A stretch of 35,115 bases of DNA from Gammaproteobacteria bacterium (GTDB lineage Bacteria > Pseudomonadota > Gammaproteobacteria > Chromatiales > Chromatiaceae), in contig JAJRZI010000010.1 of the NCBI GenBank assembly GCA_024275295.1, positions 1-35,115 of the forward strand, read 5' to 3'. A program made the translations under genes and the position numbers. Shown here piece after piece: positions 8,778 to 17,318 of the stretch. Positions within the stretch are counted from its first letter, which is position 1; the number at the start of each line of letters is the position of its first letter. The notes beneath the pieces are model-generated. The model saw only the letters and a program-made list of their open reading frames with translations. It was not told where the DNA came from and searched no databases.

Positions 8778-9568
8778 ATGACAATTACATTCAACCGCAT
8801 TACCTTCATCACCATCATTGCACTATTAGCATTGGTTATTCCGTTGACCTCAACAGCCGCAAAACTCACCCTTGCTGAAGGCATCAATAAAGCAGGCCGG
8901 CAACGCATGCTGACACAGCGCATGGTCAAGACGTACTGTCAGATGGGTATGGAACTGCGCTACCGTAAATCAGAGAAGCAGCTGAATGCGGCCATCTACC
9001 TGTTTGACACCCAGCTGGAAGAGTTACAACAGTTCGCTATTACTGCTGAGGTCAAGGCAGGACTGGCCAAAGTCAAAAGGCTCTGGAGGGGGGTTAAAGA
9101 GACGGTATCATCCGAGGTAAAACGGGAAAATATTGAACAGTTGAGAGCGGATGCTGAAAAGCTGCTTAAAGCAAGCCACGAGGTCGTTTTGATGCTGCAG
9201 GATCTCTCCGGCACCTCACAGGGCAAGCTGGTCAATATTGCAGGCCGCCAACGCATGTTATCCCAACGCATTGCCAATCTTTATCTCCTTCAGGCATGGG
9301 GGTTTGAAAAAGAGCCTTTCACCTCTGACTATCAAACAGCCATTAACCAATTTGACAGCGCCTTAAATCTGCTCAAAAAAGCACCTGAAAATACAAAAAA
9401 ATATTGGACGCACTCGAAGAGGTCTCACTGCAATGGGGTGTTTTTCAGCACAGCGCAAAGTTAAAAAAGGGGAAATATATCCCTGCATTGATTGCCCGGT
9501 CAGCGGATAAGATACTGAGTCAGATGAATACCATTACCGGGATGTATACCCTGCTACCGGCTAAGTAG
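8778..9568 (+). CDS. Exported PilJ N-terminal-domain protein, frame broken at a slippery A7
   Basis: The zero frame (8778-9464) starts with a signal peptide ending near LTSTAA and has two copies of the PilJ/NIT-like helical module. One copy is marked by INKAGRQRMLTQRMVKTYCQ (about residue 36) and the other by VNIAGRQRMLSQRIANLYLL (about 154). This domain is known as a periplasmic sensor in PilJ and related receptors, but here it stands alone without HAMP or signalling domains. After the run of seven A at 9395-9401 the zero frame turns to nonsense and stops. The -1 frame continues a sensible helical sequence (KILDALEEVSLQWGVFQHSA onward, ending YTLLPAK) to TAG at 9568. The full product would be about 262 residues. 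Programmed frameshift, polymerase slippage, or a one-base deletion are all possible. Confidence 0.75.
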
Positions 9569-10579
9569 ATACTCAGAAACCGGGCTTCGGGACTTCCAAA
9601 AACGGCGCAGCCCTCGTCGCTCTATCTGAAACACCTGCCCATCACAGGGGTAGAGGCTCAGCCGCTCAATCTGTTTTTTCTGTAGCATGCGCTGTAGTGC
9701 AACAGCCCAGCGCTCAAACTCATCAAGCCTGTCAACCCAACTCTGGGGATCTGCTGCCAACACCGTGCGTAACAGTGAGGGATAGACAACAAGGTAGGCA
9801 TCACCTTCATGCTGCTGTGTTAATGCATCCAACGATAGTGCATGGCACTCTATTTCAGATAGCTGCGAAAGCCCTTGGCTAAGCAGATCATCCGCCATCA
9901 CTGCACTGAAATCGGCCTTCCATCTCTCTGGCAAGCAACCACCACCAGAGAGCCAAATACCATTGACGGGCAAGAGGTGTGCAGCCTCCCGTTGCATATT
10001 GGAAGCAGCTGAGTGAAACAGCATCTGAACTTCATTCAAAACAGAACGCCACCTGCTCGCCTCTTCCCCCGAAGGCAGATACGGATCAATATTACGCCCA
10101 ATAACATCCGCCAGAGGACTGGTGTTTACAACAGGTGTTGTGGGCAGTCGCAGATACCAGTGATTTGGATGAGGTGCTTCTATATGCCATCCATCCTGTG
10201 AAAAGTGCTGATTAAAAAGTGCAACCAACTCATCCGCATCTGCTGGACGTATATCCAGCATCTCGGCATCGAATAACAACAGGCGATCTGCTGTTGGTTT
10301 AAGGAATACAGGATCAGCGTGCAACCAGAAGGCATCATCCTTTTCACCACCCTCAGCCAATCGAGAGACAGCGGCAGATGGCAGATCACTGCTCTCCCTC
10401 TTTGGCACAGCAAACAGATCAAACAGGGTTGATTCAAATGAATGGCCGCCTGATTCAGTCACATCTGCCCGGGCAAGCAGCATCTCCACTGCAGGCGCCA
10501 CCGGCTTCAGGCCAAGCTCTGCCAAGCCCGGCATTGGGCCAAACAGGCCAGGAACCACGAGGTGAAGATGAGAAGTCAC
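9554..10579 (-). CDS. RpfE-like/COG4255 protein of unknown role
   Basis: A 341-residue soluble protein starting at a GTG (HLHLVVPGLFGPMPGLAEL). The pattern DAFWLHADPVFLKPTADRLL near residue 90, HWYLRLP, and LLPVNGIWLSGGGCLP near 205 are what I recognise from the family annotated as RpfE-type regulatory protein or loosely as phosphoglycerate-mutase-like (COG4255). The VxGLF start is reminiscent of the alkaline phosphatase/iPGM fold, but no metal-binding set is evident, so I do not assign enzymatic activity. Its 3' end overlaps the PilJ-N gene (convergent) by 15 bases. No good ribosome site is seen before the GTG. It follows thrC on the same strand after 72 bases. Confidence 0.7.
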   Translation of the reverse strand: MTSHLHLVVPGLFGPMPGLAELGLKPVAPAVEMLLARADVTESGGHSFESTLFDLFAVPKRESSDLPSAAVSRLAEGGEKDDAFWLHADPVFLKPTADRLLLFDAEMLDIRPADADELVALFNQHFSQDGWHIEAPHPNHWYLRLPTTPVVNTSPLADVIGRNIDPYLPSGEEASRWRSVLNEVQMLFHSAASNMQREAAHLLPVNGIWLSGGGCLPERWKADFSAVMADDLLSQGLSQLSEIECHALSLDALTQQHEGDAYLVVYPSLLRTVLAADPQSWVDRLDEFERWAVALQRMLQKKQIERLSLYPCDGQVFQIERRGLRRFWKSRSPVSEYLLSR

Positions 10580-10651
10580 AAGGGGGAGAGATCAATGGGT
10601 AGAGATCACAAAACAGCATGCGCTGTTATCTGACCCCTACCCACCAGGCAT

Positions 10652-11734
10652 CTATTCAGACATGTTATCCAGAATGGCATTCTTTACAGCTTCCAGCTCA
10701 GCATCAACTGTAATCATGGAACCTGAACATTGTTTTATAGCCGTATCAGGATCTTTCAGGCCATGGCCAGTCAATGTGCAGACAATCTTGCTACCTTCAG
10801 GGATTTTGCCGCTCTTGATATCACGCAGCGCACCTGCCAGAGAGGTCGCTGACGCTGGCTCACAAAATATCCCCTCATTTTGGGCAAGCATCTTCTGTGC
10901 TGCAAGAATCTCCTCATCTGAGCACTCGTCAAACCAGCCATTTGATTCATCTTTAACCTTCCAGGCCTTATCCCAGGATTGCGGATGGCCAATACGGATG
11001 GCAGTTGCTACCGTCTCAGGGTTATCCACCATCTCACCGCGCATGAAAGGCGCTGAGCCATCTGCCTGATAGCCCACCATGACAGGAGAGTTATTGACGA
11101 TGCCATGCTCTTTGTATTCACAGTACCCCATCCAGTGCGCAGTAATGTTACCCGCATTACCCACAGGTAGGCAGTGGTAGTCAGGAGCACACTCAAGCTC
11201 TTCCATGATTTCAAAGGCTGCTGTTTTCTGGCCCTGAAGACGGAAGGGGTTGATAGAGTTTACGATGGTCACAGGCGCATGTTCGGCAACATCTTTTACC
11301 AACTGCATGCCTGCATCAAAGTTGCCTTTGATCTGGATAACGACTGCACCATGCATCATCGCCTGTGCCAATTTACCCAGTGCAATCTTGCCATCTGGAA
11401 TTAGCACAAACGCTGTGATGCCTGCACGTGCCGCATAGGCGGCGGCGGCGGCTGAGGTATTGCCGGTAGAGGCACAGATGATGGCTTTGCTGCCCTCCTC
11501 CACTGCCTTGGTCACCGCCATGGTCATGCCGCGATCCTTAAAGGAGCCGGTAGGATTTAACCCTTCATATTTGACATAGATATCAACATCCTTACCAATC
11601 AGGCCAGGAATATTGTTGAGCCGGATAAGCGGTGTATTTCCCTCGCCCAGGCTGATCAGGCGGGTATCATCATGCACCGGGAGACGATCACGGTATTTAT
11701 TGATCAGACCGGTGTAACGAGTTCTAAATGGCAT
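10652..11734 (-). CDS. thrC: Threonine synthase
   Basis: The 360-residue PLP enzyme converts O-phosphohomoserine to threonine. Near the N-terminus TRLISLGEGNTPLIRLNNI is the family entry motif, and NPTGSFKDRGMTMAV holds the Schiff-base lysine. CASTGNTSAAAAAYAARAG is the substrate and phosphate loop, and LPVGNAGNITAHWMGYCEY binds the PLP phosphate. The length fits the short class of threonine synthases. It is preceded on the same strand by hom (gap about 47 bases), and alaC lies further upstream, so hom and thrC supply consecutive steps from aspartate semialdehyde to threonine. The start ATG is unambiguous. Confidence 0.97.
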   Translation of the reverse strand: MPFRTRYTGLINKYRDRLPVHDDTRLISLGEGNTPLIRLNNIPGLIGKDVDIYVKYEGLNPTGSFKDRGMTMAVTKAVEEGSKAIICASTGNTSAAAAAYAARAGITAFVLIPDGKIALGKLAQAMMHGAVVIQIKGNFDAGMQLVKDVAEHAPVTIVNSINPFRLQGQKTAAFEIMEELECAPDYHCLPVGNAGNITAHWMGYCEYKEHGIVNNSPVMVGYQADGSAPFMRGEMVDNPETVATAIRIGHPQSWDKAWKVKDESNGWFDECSDEEILAAQKMLAQNEGIFCEPASATSLAGALRDIKSGKIPEGSKIVCTLTGHGLKDPDTAIKQCSGSMITVDAELEAVKNAILDNMSE

Positions 11735-11781
11735 GGTGATTTCTCAAGTTCTGTGATTAATAAGGTAGCTGTGGCTTAGGC

Positions 11782-13095
11782 TTAACCGTCAAGCTGCTCC
11801 ATTCGAATGCGAGTCACCTCGCCGTTGATGCTATCCAGGGCTTCAATCTTTTGGATCGCCGCATTCATCTGTTTTTCCAGCACGCTATGGGTCAGCATAA
11901 TGAGTGGCACATGCGTCTCTTCAGCTGCAGGTTCACGTTGCTGCATTGCCTCAATGCTGATGCCCGCATCACCCAGAATGCCAGCAACCTGAGCCAGAAC
12001 ACCCGGCTGATCTGCCGCCTTCATGCGCAGATAGTAGGCTGTGACCACATCCTCCATCCCCAGCACCGGCAGGTCGGAGAGTTCGTCAGGCTGAAACGCA
12101 AGGTGGTGCACACGGTTTTCGGGGTCGGTCGTCAATGCACGCACCACATCCACCACATCGGCAACCACAGCCGAGGCTGTCGGATCTGCACCTGCACCTG
12201 CACCATAATAGAGTGTTGGGCCTACCGCATCACCCATAACCAGCACCGCATTCATCACCCCATCGACATTTGCAATAAGGCGGCGCTCAGGGATCAGGGT
12301 TGGATGCACCCTTAATTCCACACCCTTTGGTGTCTTACGGGCAATACCCAGATGCTTGATGCGGTAACCCAGCTCCCCCGCATAGATCACATCCTGCTGT
12401 TCAATCTTTGAGATCCCTTCAGTATAGGTTTTATCAAACTGCAGCGGGATACCAAAGGCAATAGATCCGAGGATGGTCAGCTTGTGGGCAGCATCAATGC
12501 CCTCCACATCAAAGGTGGGATCGGCTTCGGCATAGCCCAGCGCCTGGGCCTCGGCCAGCACATCCTCAAAATCCCGCCCCTTATCCCGCATCTCAGAGAG
12601 AATAAAGTTGCCGGTGCCATTGATGATACCTGCAACCCATTCGATCTGATTAGCAGCAAGTCCCTCACGAACCGCCTTTATAATAGGAATGCCGCCTGCC
12701 ACACCTGCTTCAAAGGCAACAGTAACGCCCTTCTTCTGTGCCGCTGCAAAAATCTCATTGCCGTGCAGGGCTATCAGGGCCTTATTGGCCGTAACAACAT
12801 GCTTGCCGTTCTCAATCGCCTTGAGCACCAGCTCACGGGCTGGAGAGTAGCCACCGATCAGCTCAATAATGATATCCAGTTCAGGGTTATCCACCAGGGC
12901 AAAGGCGTCGTTTAACACCTCGATATTCTCTATCCCTGGTACAGTCTCCGGATCATACTCACGGGCTGCTGCCTGAGTAATCTGGATCTCACGACCGGCT
13001 CGCCTGGCAATCTCACTGGCATTCTTAAGCAGCACACGAAACGTGCCGCCACCGACGGTGCCCAGCCCCATCAGCCCAACCTTGACTGGTTTCAC
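11782..13095 (-). CDS. hom: Homoserine dehydrogenase with ACT domain
   Basis: About 437 residues. The N-terminal Rossmann motif VGLMGLGTVGGGTFRVL binds NAD(P). The catalytic core includes TANKALIALHG, FEAGVAGGIPIIKAVREGL and GIINGTGNFILSEM, the homoserine-dehydrogenase signature. A C-terminal ACT domain begins around YYLRMKAADQPGVLAQVAGI, as expected for threonine-feedback regulation. The open frame extends to a TTG at 13110. I chose GTG at 13095 because GGGGAGAAG sits at ribosome-site distance before it and the Rossmann strand then starts at the usual place. It lies between alaC and thrC on the same strand. Confidence 0.97.
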   Translation of the reverse strand: MKPVKVGLMGLGTVGGGTFRVLLKNASEIARRAGREIQITQAAAREYDPETVPGIENIEVLNDAFALVDNPELDIIIELIGGYSPARELVLKAIENGKHVVTANKALIALHGNEIFAAAQKKGVTVAFEAGVAGGIPIIKAVREGLAANQIEWVAGIINGTGNFILSEMRDKGRDFEDVLAEAQALGYAEADPTFDVEGIDAAHKLTILGSIAFGIPLQFDKTYTEGISKIEQQDVIYAGELGYRIKHLGIARKTPKGVELRVHPTLIPERRLIANVDGVMNAVLVMGDAVGPTLYYGAGAGADPTASAVVADVVDVVRALTTDPENRVHHLAFQPDELSDLPVLGMEDVVTAYYLRMKAADQPGVLAQVAGILGDAGISIEAMQQREPAAEETHVPLIMLTHSVLEKQMNAAIQKIEALDSINGEVTRIRMEQLDG

Positions 13096-13155
13096 TATTC
13101 TTCTCCCCAAATATTTTGTTCAATGACTGTAGTGATCAAAGCATTAACACTCAAA

Positions 13156-14364
13156 CTACTCAACATCCAGCAGACCATCCTGGCGGAACATGTCCCGAAT
13201 GCCGCGCACAGCCTGCCGGGTTCGATGCTCATTCTCGATCAGCCCGAAGCGCACATGATCATCACCATGCTCACCAAAACCGACACCGGGCGAGACCGCA
13301 ACCCGGGCATCTTTCAGCAACTTCTTGGAAAACTCCAGCGACCCCATCTCTTTGTACGGCCCAGGGATTGGCGCCCAGACAAACATCGTAGCCTTGGGTC
13401 GCTCAACTGGCCAGCCTATGGCATTCAGGCCATCGCACAGCACATTGCGCCTCAACTCATACATATCGCAAATCTCTTTGACACAATCCTGTGGCCCCTC
13501 CAGTGCGGCAATTGCCGCCACCTGGATAGGGGTAAACATACCGTAGTCCAGGTAGGATTTGATCCGCGCAAGCGCTGCTATTAACGTCTTGTTGCCGCAC
13601 ATAAAGCCGACACGCCAGCCCGGCATATTGTAGCTTTTAGAGAGTGAAAATGACTCAACCGCGATCTCTTCTGCACCCGGCACCTCAAGAATCGAAGGGG
13701 CTTTATAGCCATCAAATACGATATCCGCATAGGCCAGGTCGTGGATCACCCAGATATTATGCTCACGGGCAATCTTGACAATCTTCTCAAAAAAATCCAG
13801 CTCCACGCATTGTGTTGTGGGGTTACCAGGGAAATTCAGCACCAGCATCTTCGGGCGTGGCCAGGAGTCGGTGATCGTCTCCTCCAGCTTAGCGAAGAAA
13901 TCCACACCCGGCACCATCGGCACATGACGAATATCTGCCCCGGCAATCACAAAGCCATAAGGGTGAATCGGATAGGCCGGATTCGGCACAAGCACAGAAT
14001 CACCCGGCCCCATCGTAGCCAGGGCCAAATGCGCCAGCCCCTCTTTGGAACCGATGGTGACAATGGCCTGCGTCTCTGGATCAAGCTGCACATCGTAGCG
14101 ATCCCTGTACCAGTTGCAGATAGCCCGACGCAGGCGGGGAATCCCCCGTGACATAGAGTAGCGATGGGTATCTTTTCTGTTCGCCACCTCGGTCAGTTTA
14201 TCCACGATGTGTTGAGGCGTGGGTTGATCTGGATTACCCATGCCGAAGTCGATTATATCTTCCCCACGGGCACGGGCCGCCGCTTTTAGCTCATTGACAA
14301 TATTGAAGACATAAGGCGGCAAGCGCTTGATTCTGTGAAACTCTTCCATATCCAGGGGCGACAC
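13156..14364 (-). CDS. alaC: Alanine transaminase AlaC (class I/II aminotransferase)
   Basis: 402 residues of fold-type I PLP aminotransferase. [20 protein letters not shown] and [19 protein letters not shown] are hallmarks of Ala[21 protein letters not shown] binds the cofactor, [11 protein letters not shown] orients the substrate, and [20 protein letters not shown] carries the PLP lysine. The family makes alanine from pyruvate and glutamate. The GTG at 14364 has AGAGG five bases upstream; an in-frame ATG at 14349 would shorten it by five residues. Placement just upstream of hom and thrC on the same strand (60-base gap) suggests co-transcription. Confidence 0.94.
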   Translation of the reverse strand: MSPLDMEEFHRIKRLPPYVFNIVNELKAAARARGEDIIDFGMGNPDQPTPQHIVDKLTEVANRKDTHRYSMSRGIPRLRRAICNWYRDRYDVQLDPETQAIVTIGSKEGLAHLALATMGPGDSVLVPNPAYPIHPYGFVIAGADIRHVPMVPGVDFFAKLEETITDSWPRPKMLVLNFPGNPTTQCVELDFFEKIVKIAREHNIWVIHDLAYADIVFDGYKAPSILEVPGAEEIAVESFSLSKSYNMPGWRVGFMCGNKTLIAALARIKSYLDYGMFTPIQVAAIAALEGPQDCVKEICDMYELRRNVLCDGLNAIGWPVERPKATMFVWAPIPGPYKEMGSLEFSKKLLKDARVAVSPGVGFGEHGDDHVRFGLIENEHRTRQAVRGIRDMFRQDGLLDVE

Positions 14365-14523
14365 GGGAACCTCTAATGCGAGAAATGACGACGGAAAAAC
14401 GCGAACAGTACCGCATAAGCACGCAAAATGTCAATGAAATTAGACGGATAGAGTTCAGGATACCCATACAATTCAAGCAATATCTGCTTGTCACAAATAG
14501 CCATTAACTGCTATGTTGCCGCG

Positions 14524-14895
14524 ATGAAAATCTCACTCGCCGCAACCCACCAAAAATTTGCTATTCGGGCCTATGAGAAAGGCAAACTGATCATTAACGA
14601 ACAGGCCTACTGCAAAAACCTGATTTTAATGCCAGAACAACTGATTACAGACTGGAGGCCGCAGTCAATTGAGGATTTGACCGCAGCAGACTTTGATGAG
14701 CTGATCGCACTCAAGCCCAGCATGATCATTCTTGGCACAGGAGAGAAGCAGACCTTTCCCTCGCCTGCACTCTATGCCGAAGCTACAAATGCAGGCATCG
14801 GGGTAGAGATCATGAATACCCCGGCAGCCTGTAGAACCTACAACATTCTGATGTCTGAAGGACGCTCAATAGCTGCTGCACTTATGATGCTTTAA
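14524..14895 (+). CDS. Mth938-like domain protein (COG3737)
   Basis: About 123 residues. The sequence MKISLAATHQKFAIRAYEKG, then LIINEQAYCKNLILMPEQLI, SMIILGTGEKQTFPSP and GVEIMNTPAACRTYNILMSE match the Mth938-like family, whose eukaryotic relatives include AAMDC and the complex I assembly factor NDUFAF3. Bacterial members have no assigned activity. The open frame extends to a TTG at 14488, but the family motif begins at ATG 14524, which I prefer. It is divergent from alaC. Confidence 0.85.
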   Translation: MKISLAATHQKFAIRAYEKGKLIINEQAYCKNLILMPEQLITDWRPQSIEDLTAADFDELIALKPSMIILGTGEKQTFPSPALYAEATNAGIGVEIMNTPAACRTYNILMSEGRSIAAALMML

Positions 14896-15080
14896 CCTAA
14901 AAAGAGCAGTTGAAACCGTAGCGAGGGCAACTAAGGTGCTGAAGATGTGGATCTTTCTTGCTGAATTTGCGCGAAGGCGTAGCCACCCCTACGGTGAGTG
15001 GAAATTCAGCAAGAAAGATTCGCAGATTCAGTGCATTAGCTAGCCGCAGTAGGTTTCAACTGCCCTTTATTAGGTTTAAC
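14891..15080. repeat. Large nested palindrome (MITE- or REP-like element)
   Basis: A perfect 18-bp inverted repeat (ATCTTTCTTGCTGAATTT at 14951-14968 with its complement at 15002-15019) is nested inside a 12-bp pair (GCAGTTGAAACC at 14906-14917, complement at 15052-15063). The arms continue imperfectly between and beyond these out to about 14891 and 15080. The loop itself holds CGTAG/CTACG (14978-14982 and 14989-14993). Folded, this is a hairpin with arms of about 80 bases. Its right arm lies inside the 3' end of the membrane-protein gene ending at 15036. No target duplication was established. Confidence 0.75.
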
Positions 15081-15572
15081 CTCCGGGTTAGGGAACGCCT
15101 CAACAATACCTGCAGATATCTTCCCCTGTGTTGCCTGATGCATGGCATCAATCTCCATCATGATGAGAACCAGAACAGTCACCATTACCGGTAATATGCC
15201 TACACCACCAATCATCGCCTTAACTGCAATATCCATTAGCCCAAGATAGGTATATGCCGCCCAACCTAAAACGGCCACAGCCAATAGAAAAAACATCACA
15301 CCCAATAAAATTCGGGAGCGTTTTACAGCAAGCTGCCAGTGGCACATAACAAACCATGACGCTTCTGAACGGACACGTTTAGCCCGCCAGAGGGTGTAAA
15401 AAATAGTTGCCAAAGAGATCACAGGAACCATCACCAAGGGTTGCCAATAGTCACCCGCCACACCCAATGCCGACACAAACCATAGAATATGATTACCAAT
15501 GAGATTGGTTAAAAATATCTCATGAGGTATTTTGGCCTTCTGGCACTCTTCTTCTGGTACGTCATATTCCAT
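15036..15572 (-). CDS. Small four-helix membrane protein of unknown function
   Basis: A 178-residue protein I do not recognise. It has a short acidic N-terminus (MEYDVPEEECQKAKIPHEIF), then likely membrane helices around LIGNHILWFVSALGVAG, PLVMVPVISLATIFYTLW, ILLGVMFFLLAVAVLGWAAY and MIGGVGILPVMVTVLVLIMM. A basic loop (RAKRVRSEASW...KRSR) separates the second and third helices, which suggests a cytoplasmic loop. The last 15 or so residues (KPNKGQLKPTAAS) are encoded by the right arm of the palindrome at 14891-15080, so the tail may have been added by insertion of that element. It is convergent with the Mth938-like gene. Confidence 0.7.
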   Translation of the reverse strand: MEYDVPEEECQKAKIPHEIFLTNLIGNHILWFVSALGVAGDYWQPLVMVPVISLATIFYTLWRAKRVRSEASWFVMCHWQLAVKRSRILLGVMFFLLAVAVLGWAAYTYLGLMDIAVKAMIGGVGILPVMVTVLVLIMMEIDAMHQATQGKISAGIVEAFPNPEVKPNKGQLKPTAAS

Positions 15573-15632
15573 GAATAGTTACACCACGCTTGAAGCCTAA
15601 TGGTTTTTTATCGCTACCAATACTTCTAAAAC

Positions 15633-15660
15633 AAAGGGGCTGATAATCCTCAGCCCCTTT
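15633..15660 (-). terminator. Rho-independent terminator of the peroxiredoxin gene
   Basis: Perfect 11-bp stem AAAGGGGCTGA/TCAGCCCCTTT with a 6-base loop (15633-15643, 15650-15660). Read on the minus strand it is followed by G and TTTT, and it lies about 45 bases after the peroxiredoxin stop at 15705. Confidence 0.85.
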
Positions 15661-15704
15661 ATATATAACGATATGCATGTAGCAGTCAGCAACCGCTTGC
15701 TAAC

Positions 15705-16301
15705 TTATAGCTCTTCAGCATGTTCTGCCAGATAGGAGGCAACCCCTTCGGTAGAGGCTTTCATGCCGGCATTGCCCTTCTGCCAACCTGCCGGGCAGAC
15801 CTCACCATGCTCTTCAGTAAACTGCAGGGCATCAATCATGCGCAGCATCTCATCTACATTGCGCCCAAGCGGCAGATTGTTAACCACTTGATGTTCAACT
15901 ACGCCCTCTTTATTGATCAGGAAGGAGCCCCGCAGCGCAACAGAATCATTCAACAGCACATCATAATCACGCGCAATTGATTTGGTAATATCTGCAACCA
16001 GTGGATACTGAATATCACCAATACCACCATTATTTACAGGTGTATTCTTCCAGGCCAGGTGTGAAAAGTGGGAGTCAACAGAGACACCAATAACCTCAAC
16101 ACCACGATCCTTAAACTCCTGCAGACGATGGCTGAAAGCGATCAACTCGGAGGGGCAGACAAAGGTAAAATCCAATGGATAGAAAAACAGCACAACATAC
16201 TGCCCTTTGTAGTCAGATAGCGTGAGATCTTTGAATGTGTTATCAGGCATTACAGCCTGAGCTGTGAAATCCGGGGCAGACTTTGTGACGAGTACACTCA
16301 T
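15705..16301 (-). CDS. Typical 2-Cys peroxiredoxin (AhpC/Prx1 type)
   Basis: 198 residues, the family's usual length. The peroxidatic site is FYPLDFTFVCPSELIAF with Cys49. The resolving cysteine is in EEHGEVCPAGWQKG near residue 170, and Arg in the LRGSFLINKEG region completes the active site. Such cytosolic thiol peroxidases reduce hydrogen peroxide and organic hydroperoxides using thioredoxin or AhpF. No reductase gene is adjacent. A strong ribosome site (GGAGAA) precedes the ATG. A near-consensus promoter lies at 16358-16386 and a terminator at 15633-15660, so it is probably a single-gene transcript. Confidence 0.95.
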   Translation of the reverse strand: MSVLVTKSAPDFTAQAVMPDNTFKDLTLSDYKGQYVVLFFYPLDFTFVCPSELIAFSHRLQEFKDRGVEVIGVSVDSHFSHLAWKNTPVNNGGIGDIQYPLVADITKSIARDYDVLLNDSVALRGSFLINKEGVVEHQVVNNLPLGRNVDEMLRMIDALQFTEEHGEVCPAGWQKGNAGMKASTEGVASYLAEHAEEL

Positions 16302-16357
16302 AATATTTTCTCCAAACAGGTAGATATTTCCAGGGACAGCAGCTACAATTCACCAAC

Positions 16358-16386
16358 ATTATTGATGATAGTAAATCAAGAGTCAA
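16358..16386 (-). promoter_or_regulatory. Sigma70-like promoter of the peroxiredoxin gene
   Basis: Minus strand TTGACT (plus 16381-16386), a 17-base spacer, then AATAAT (plus 16358-16363); each hexamer has five of six consensus bases. It lies within 20-45 bases of the start of the divergent XRE-cupin gene, so that regulator could act here. That is inference. Confidence 0.55.
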
Positions 16387-16401
16387 GGGGAGTCTCACAA
16401 A

Positions 16402-16944
16402 ATGATCACCAATCTAGCTGGCACACAAATCAGAGCCATCAGGGCAAATCGTAACCTTACACAGCAACAGCTTGCCGATCTGGCCAAGATACCGCGTGCA
16501 ACACTGGCAAGCGTAGAGAGGGATGACGGAAACCCCAGCCTTGCCGTGGTTTTTAAGATTGCTCTGGCGCTGGGTACAACAGTTGATGATCTCATTATAG
16601 AAGAGCATCAACGGGTACAGGCTATTCAAAAGGCCGATATGCCGACATCAAAATCAGACGATGGTCGCTACAGCGCAACCATCATCTCCCCTCCCGACTC
16701 AAAACATCTGCTACAGCTGGTTTTTACCCTGGAGCCCAAGGGTACTTATGAGGGCAAACCTCATCCTCCTGGCAGTGAAGAGTATCTACACGTACTAAAG
16801 GGTGAAGTTATTATTGAGGTTGCAGGTGAAAGCATGCACTTGAAGAGAGGTGACAGCGCACGATTTGGTGGCAATGTACATCATATCTATCAAAACCCCA
16901 CACACAGCACTGCCATAGGACTTGTAACCATTCTGGAAAAATAA
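16402..16944 (+). CDS. XRE-family regulator with C-terminal cupin domain
   Basis: 180 residues. The helix-turn-helix spans roughly residues 8-62 (IRAIRANRNLTQQQLADLAK, then RATLASVERDDGNPSLAVVF). The cupin_2 domain spans about 95-175 with PKGTYEGKPHPPGSEEYLHV, GEVIIEVAGESMHLKRGDSA and NVHHIYQNP, so the His and Glu metal or ligand positions are present. These HTH-cupin proteins are one-component transcription factors that sense small molecules such as amino acids, polyamines or metals. The ligand here is unknown. A GGGGAG ribosome site precedes the ATG. The arsC/yfgD gene follows after 17 bases, suggesting a two-gene operon. Confidence 0.9.
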   Translation: MITNLAGTQIRAIRANRNLTQQQLADLAKIPRATLASVERDDGNPSLAVVFKIALALGTTVDDLIIEEHQRVQAIQKADMPTSKSDDGRYSATIISPPDSKHLLQLVFTLEPKGTYEGKPHPPGSEEYLHVLKGEVIIEVAGESMHLKRGDSARFGGNVHHIYQNPTHSTAIGLVTILEK

Positions 16945-16961
16945 CCTTAAGGAGACTAAAG

Positions 16962-17318
16962 ATGAACAAACACGATTCCGGCATCACCCTCTATCACAAC
17001 CCAAAATGCTCAAAATCCAGACAGACGCTCGCACTGATTGAAGATAAAAATCCTACTGTTATTGAATATCTGGAAACACCGCCAACTGCAGCGCGACTTG
17101 ACCAGATTCTCAATATGTTGGATCTACAGCCCAGAGAGCTGATGCGAAAAGGTGAGCAAGCCTACACAGACAATCATCTTGATGATGAGATGCTATCCAG
17201 GGAAGCATTAATAGATGTCATGGTGGCCAATCCTATTCTAATCGAGCGGCCTATCGTTATTGCCAATAATGCAGCAAGGATCGGCAGACCACCTGAATCT
17301 GTGCTGGAGATAATATAA
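16962..17318 (+). CDS. ArsC-family reductase, YfgD-like
   Basis: 118 residues of the glutaredoxin-linked arsenate reductase family. LYHNPKCSKSRQTL holds the active Cys16. The three arginines that bind arsenate in ArsC all have counterparts: ELMRKGE, PILIERPIVI and AARIGRPPE. Overall the sequence, including YLETPPTAARLDQILNML and the RIGRPPESVLEI end, resembles E. coli YfgD more than plasmid ArsC, and YfgD-type activity on arsenate is less certain. A clear AAGGAG ribosome site precedes the ATG. Its last 81 bases overlap the exonuclease gene on the other strand. Confidence 0.9.
   Translation: MNKHDSGITLYHNPKCSKSRQTLALIEDKNPTVIEYLETPPTAARLDQILNMLDLQPRELMRKGEQAYTDNHLDDEMLSREALIDVMVANPILIERPIVIANNAARIGRPPESVLEII

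Noticed and set aside
4426-9448. A shared 15-mer TGGGGTGTTTTTCAG near 4427 and 9434
   Set aside because: About one 15-base match is expected by chance in a window this size. The flanks do not match.
9554-10579. Phosphoglycerate mutase assignment
   Set aside because: No complete metal-binding or catalytic set of the iPGM family could be seen, so only the family label RpfE-like/COG4255 is given.
14891-15080. Simple bidirectional terminator between convergent genes
   Set aside because: The arms are far longer than a terminator stem, they extend into coding sequence, and no U-tract follows in the right place.
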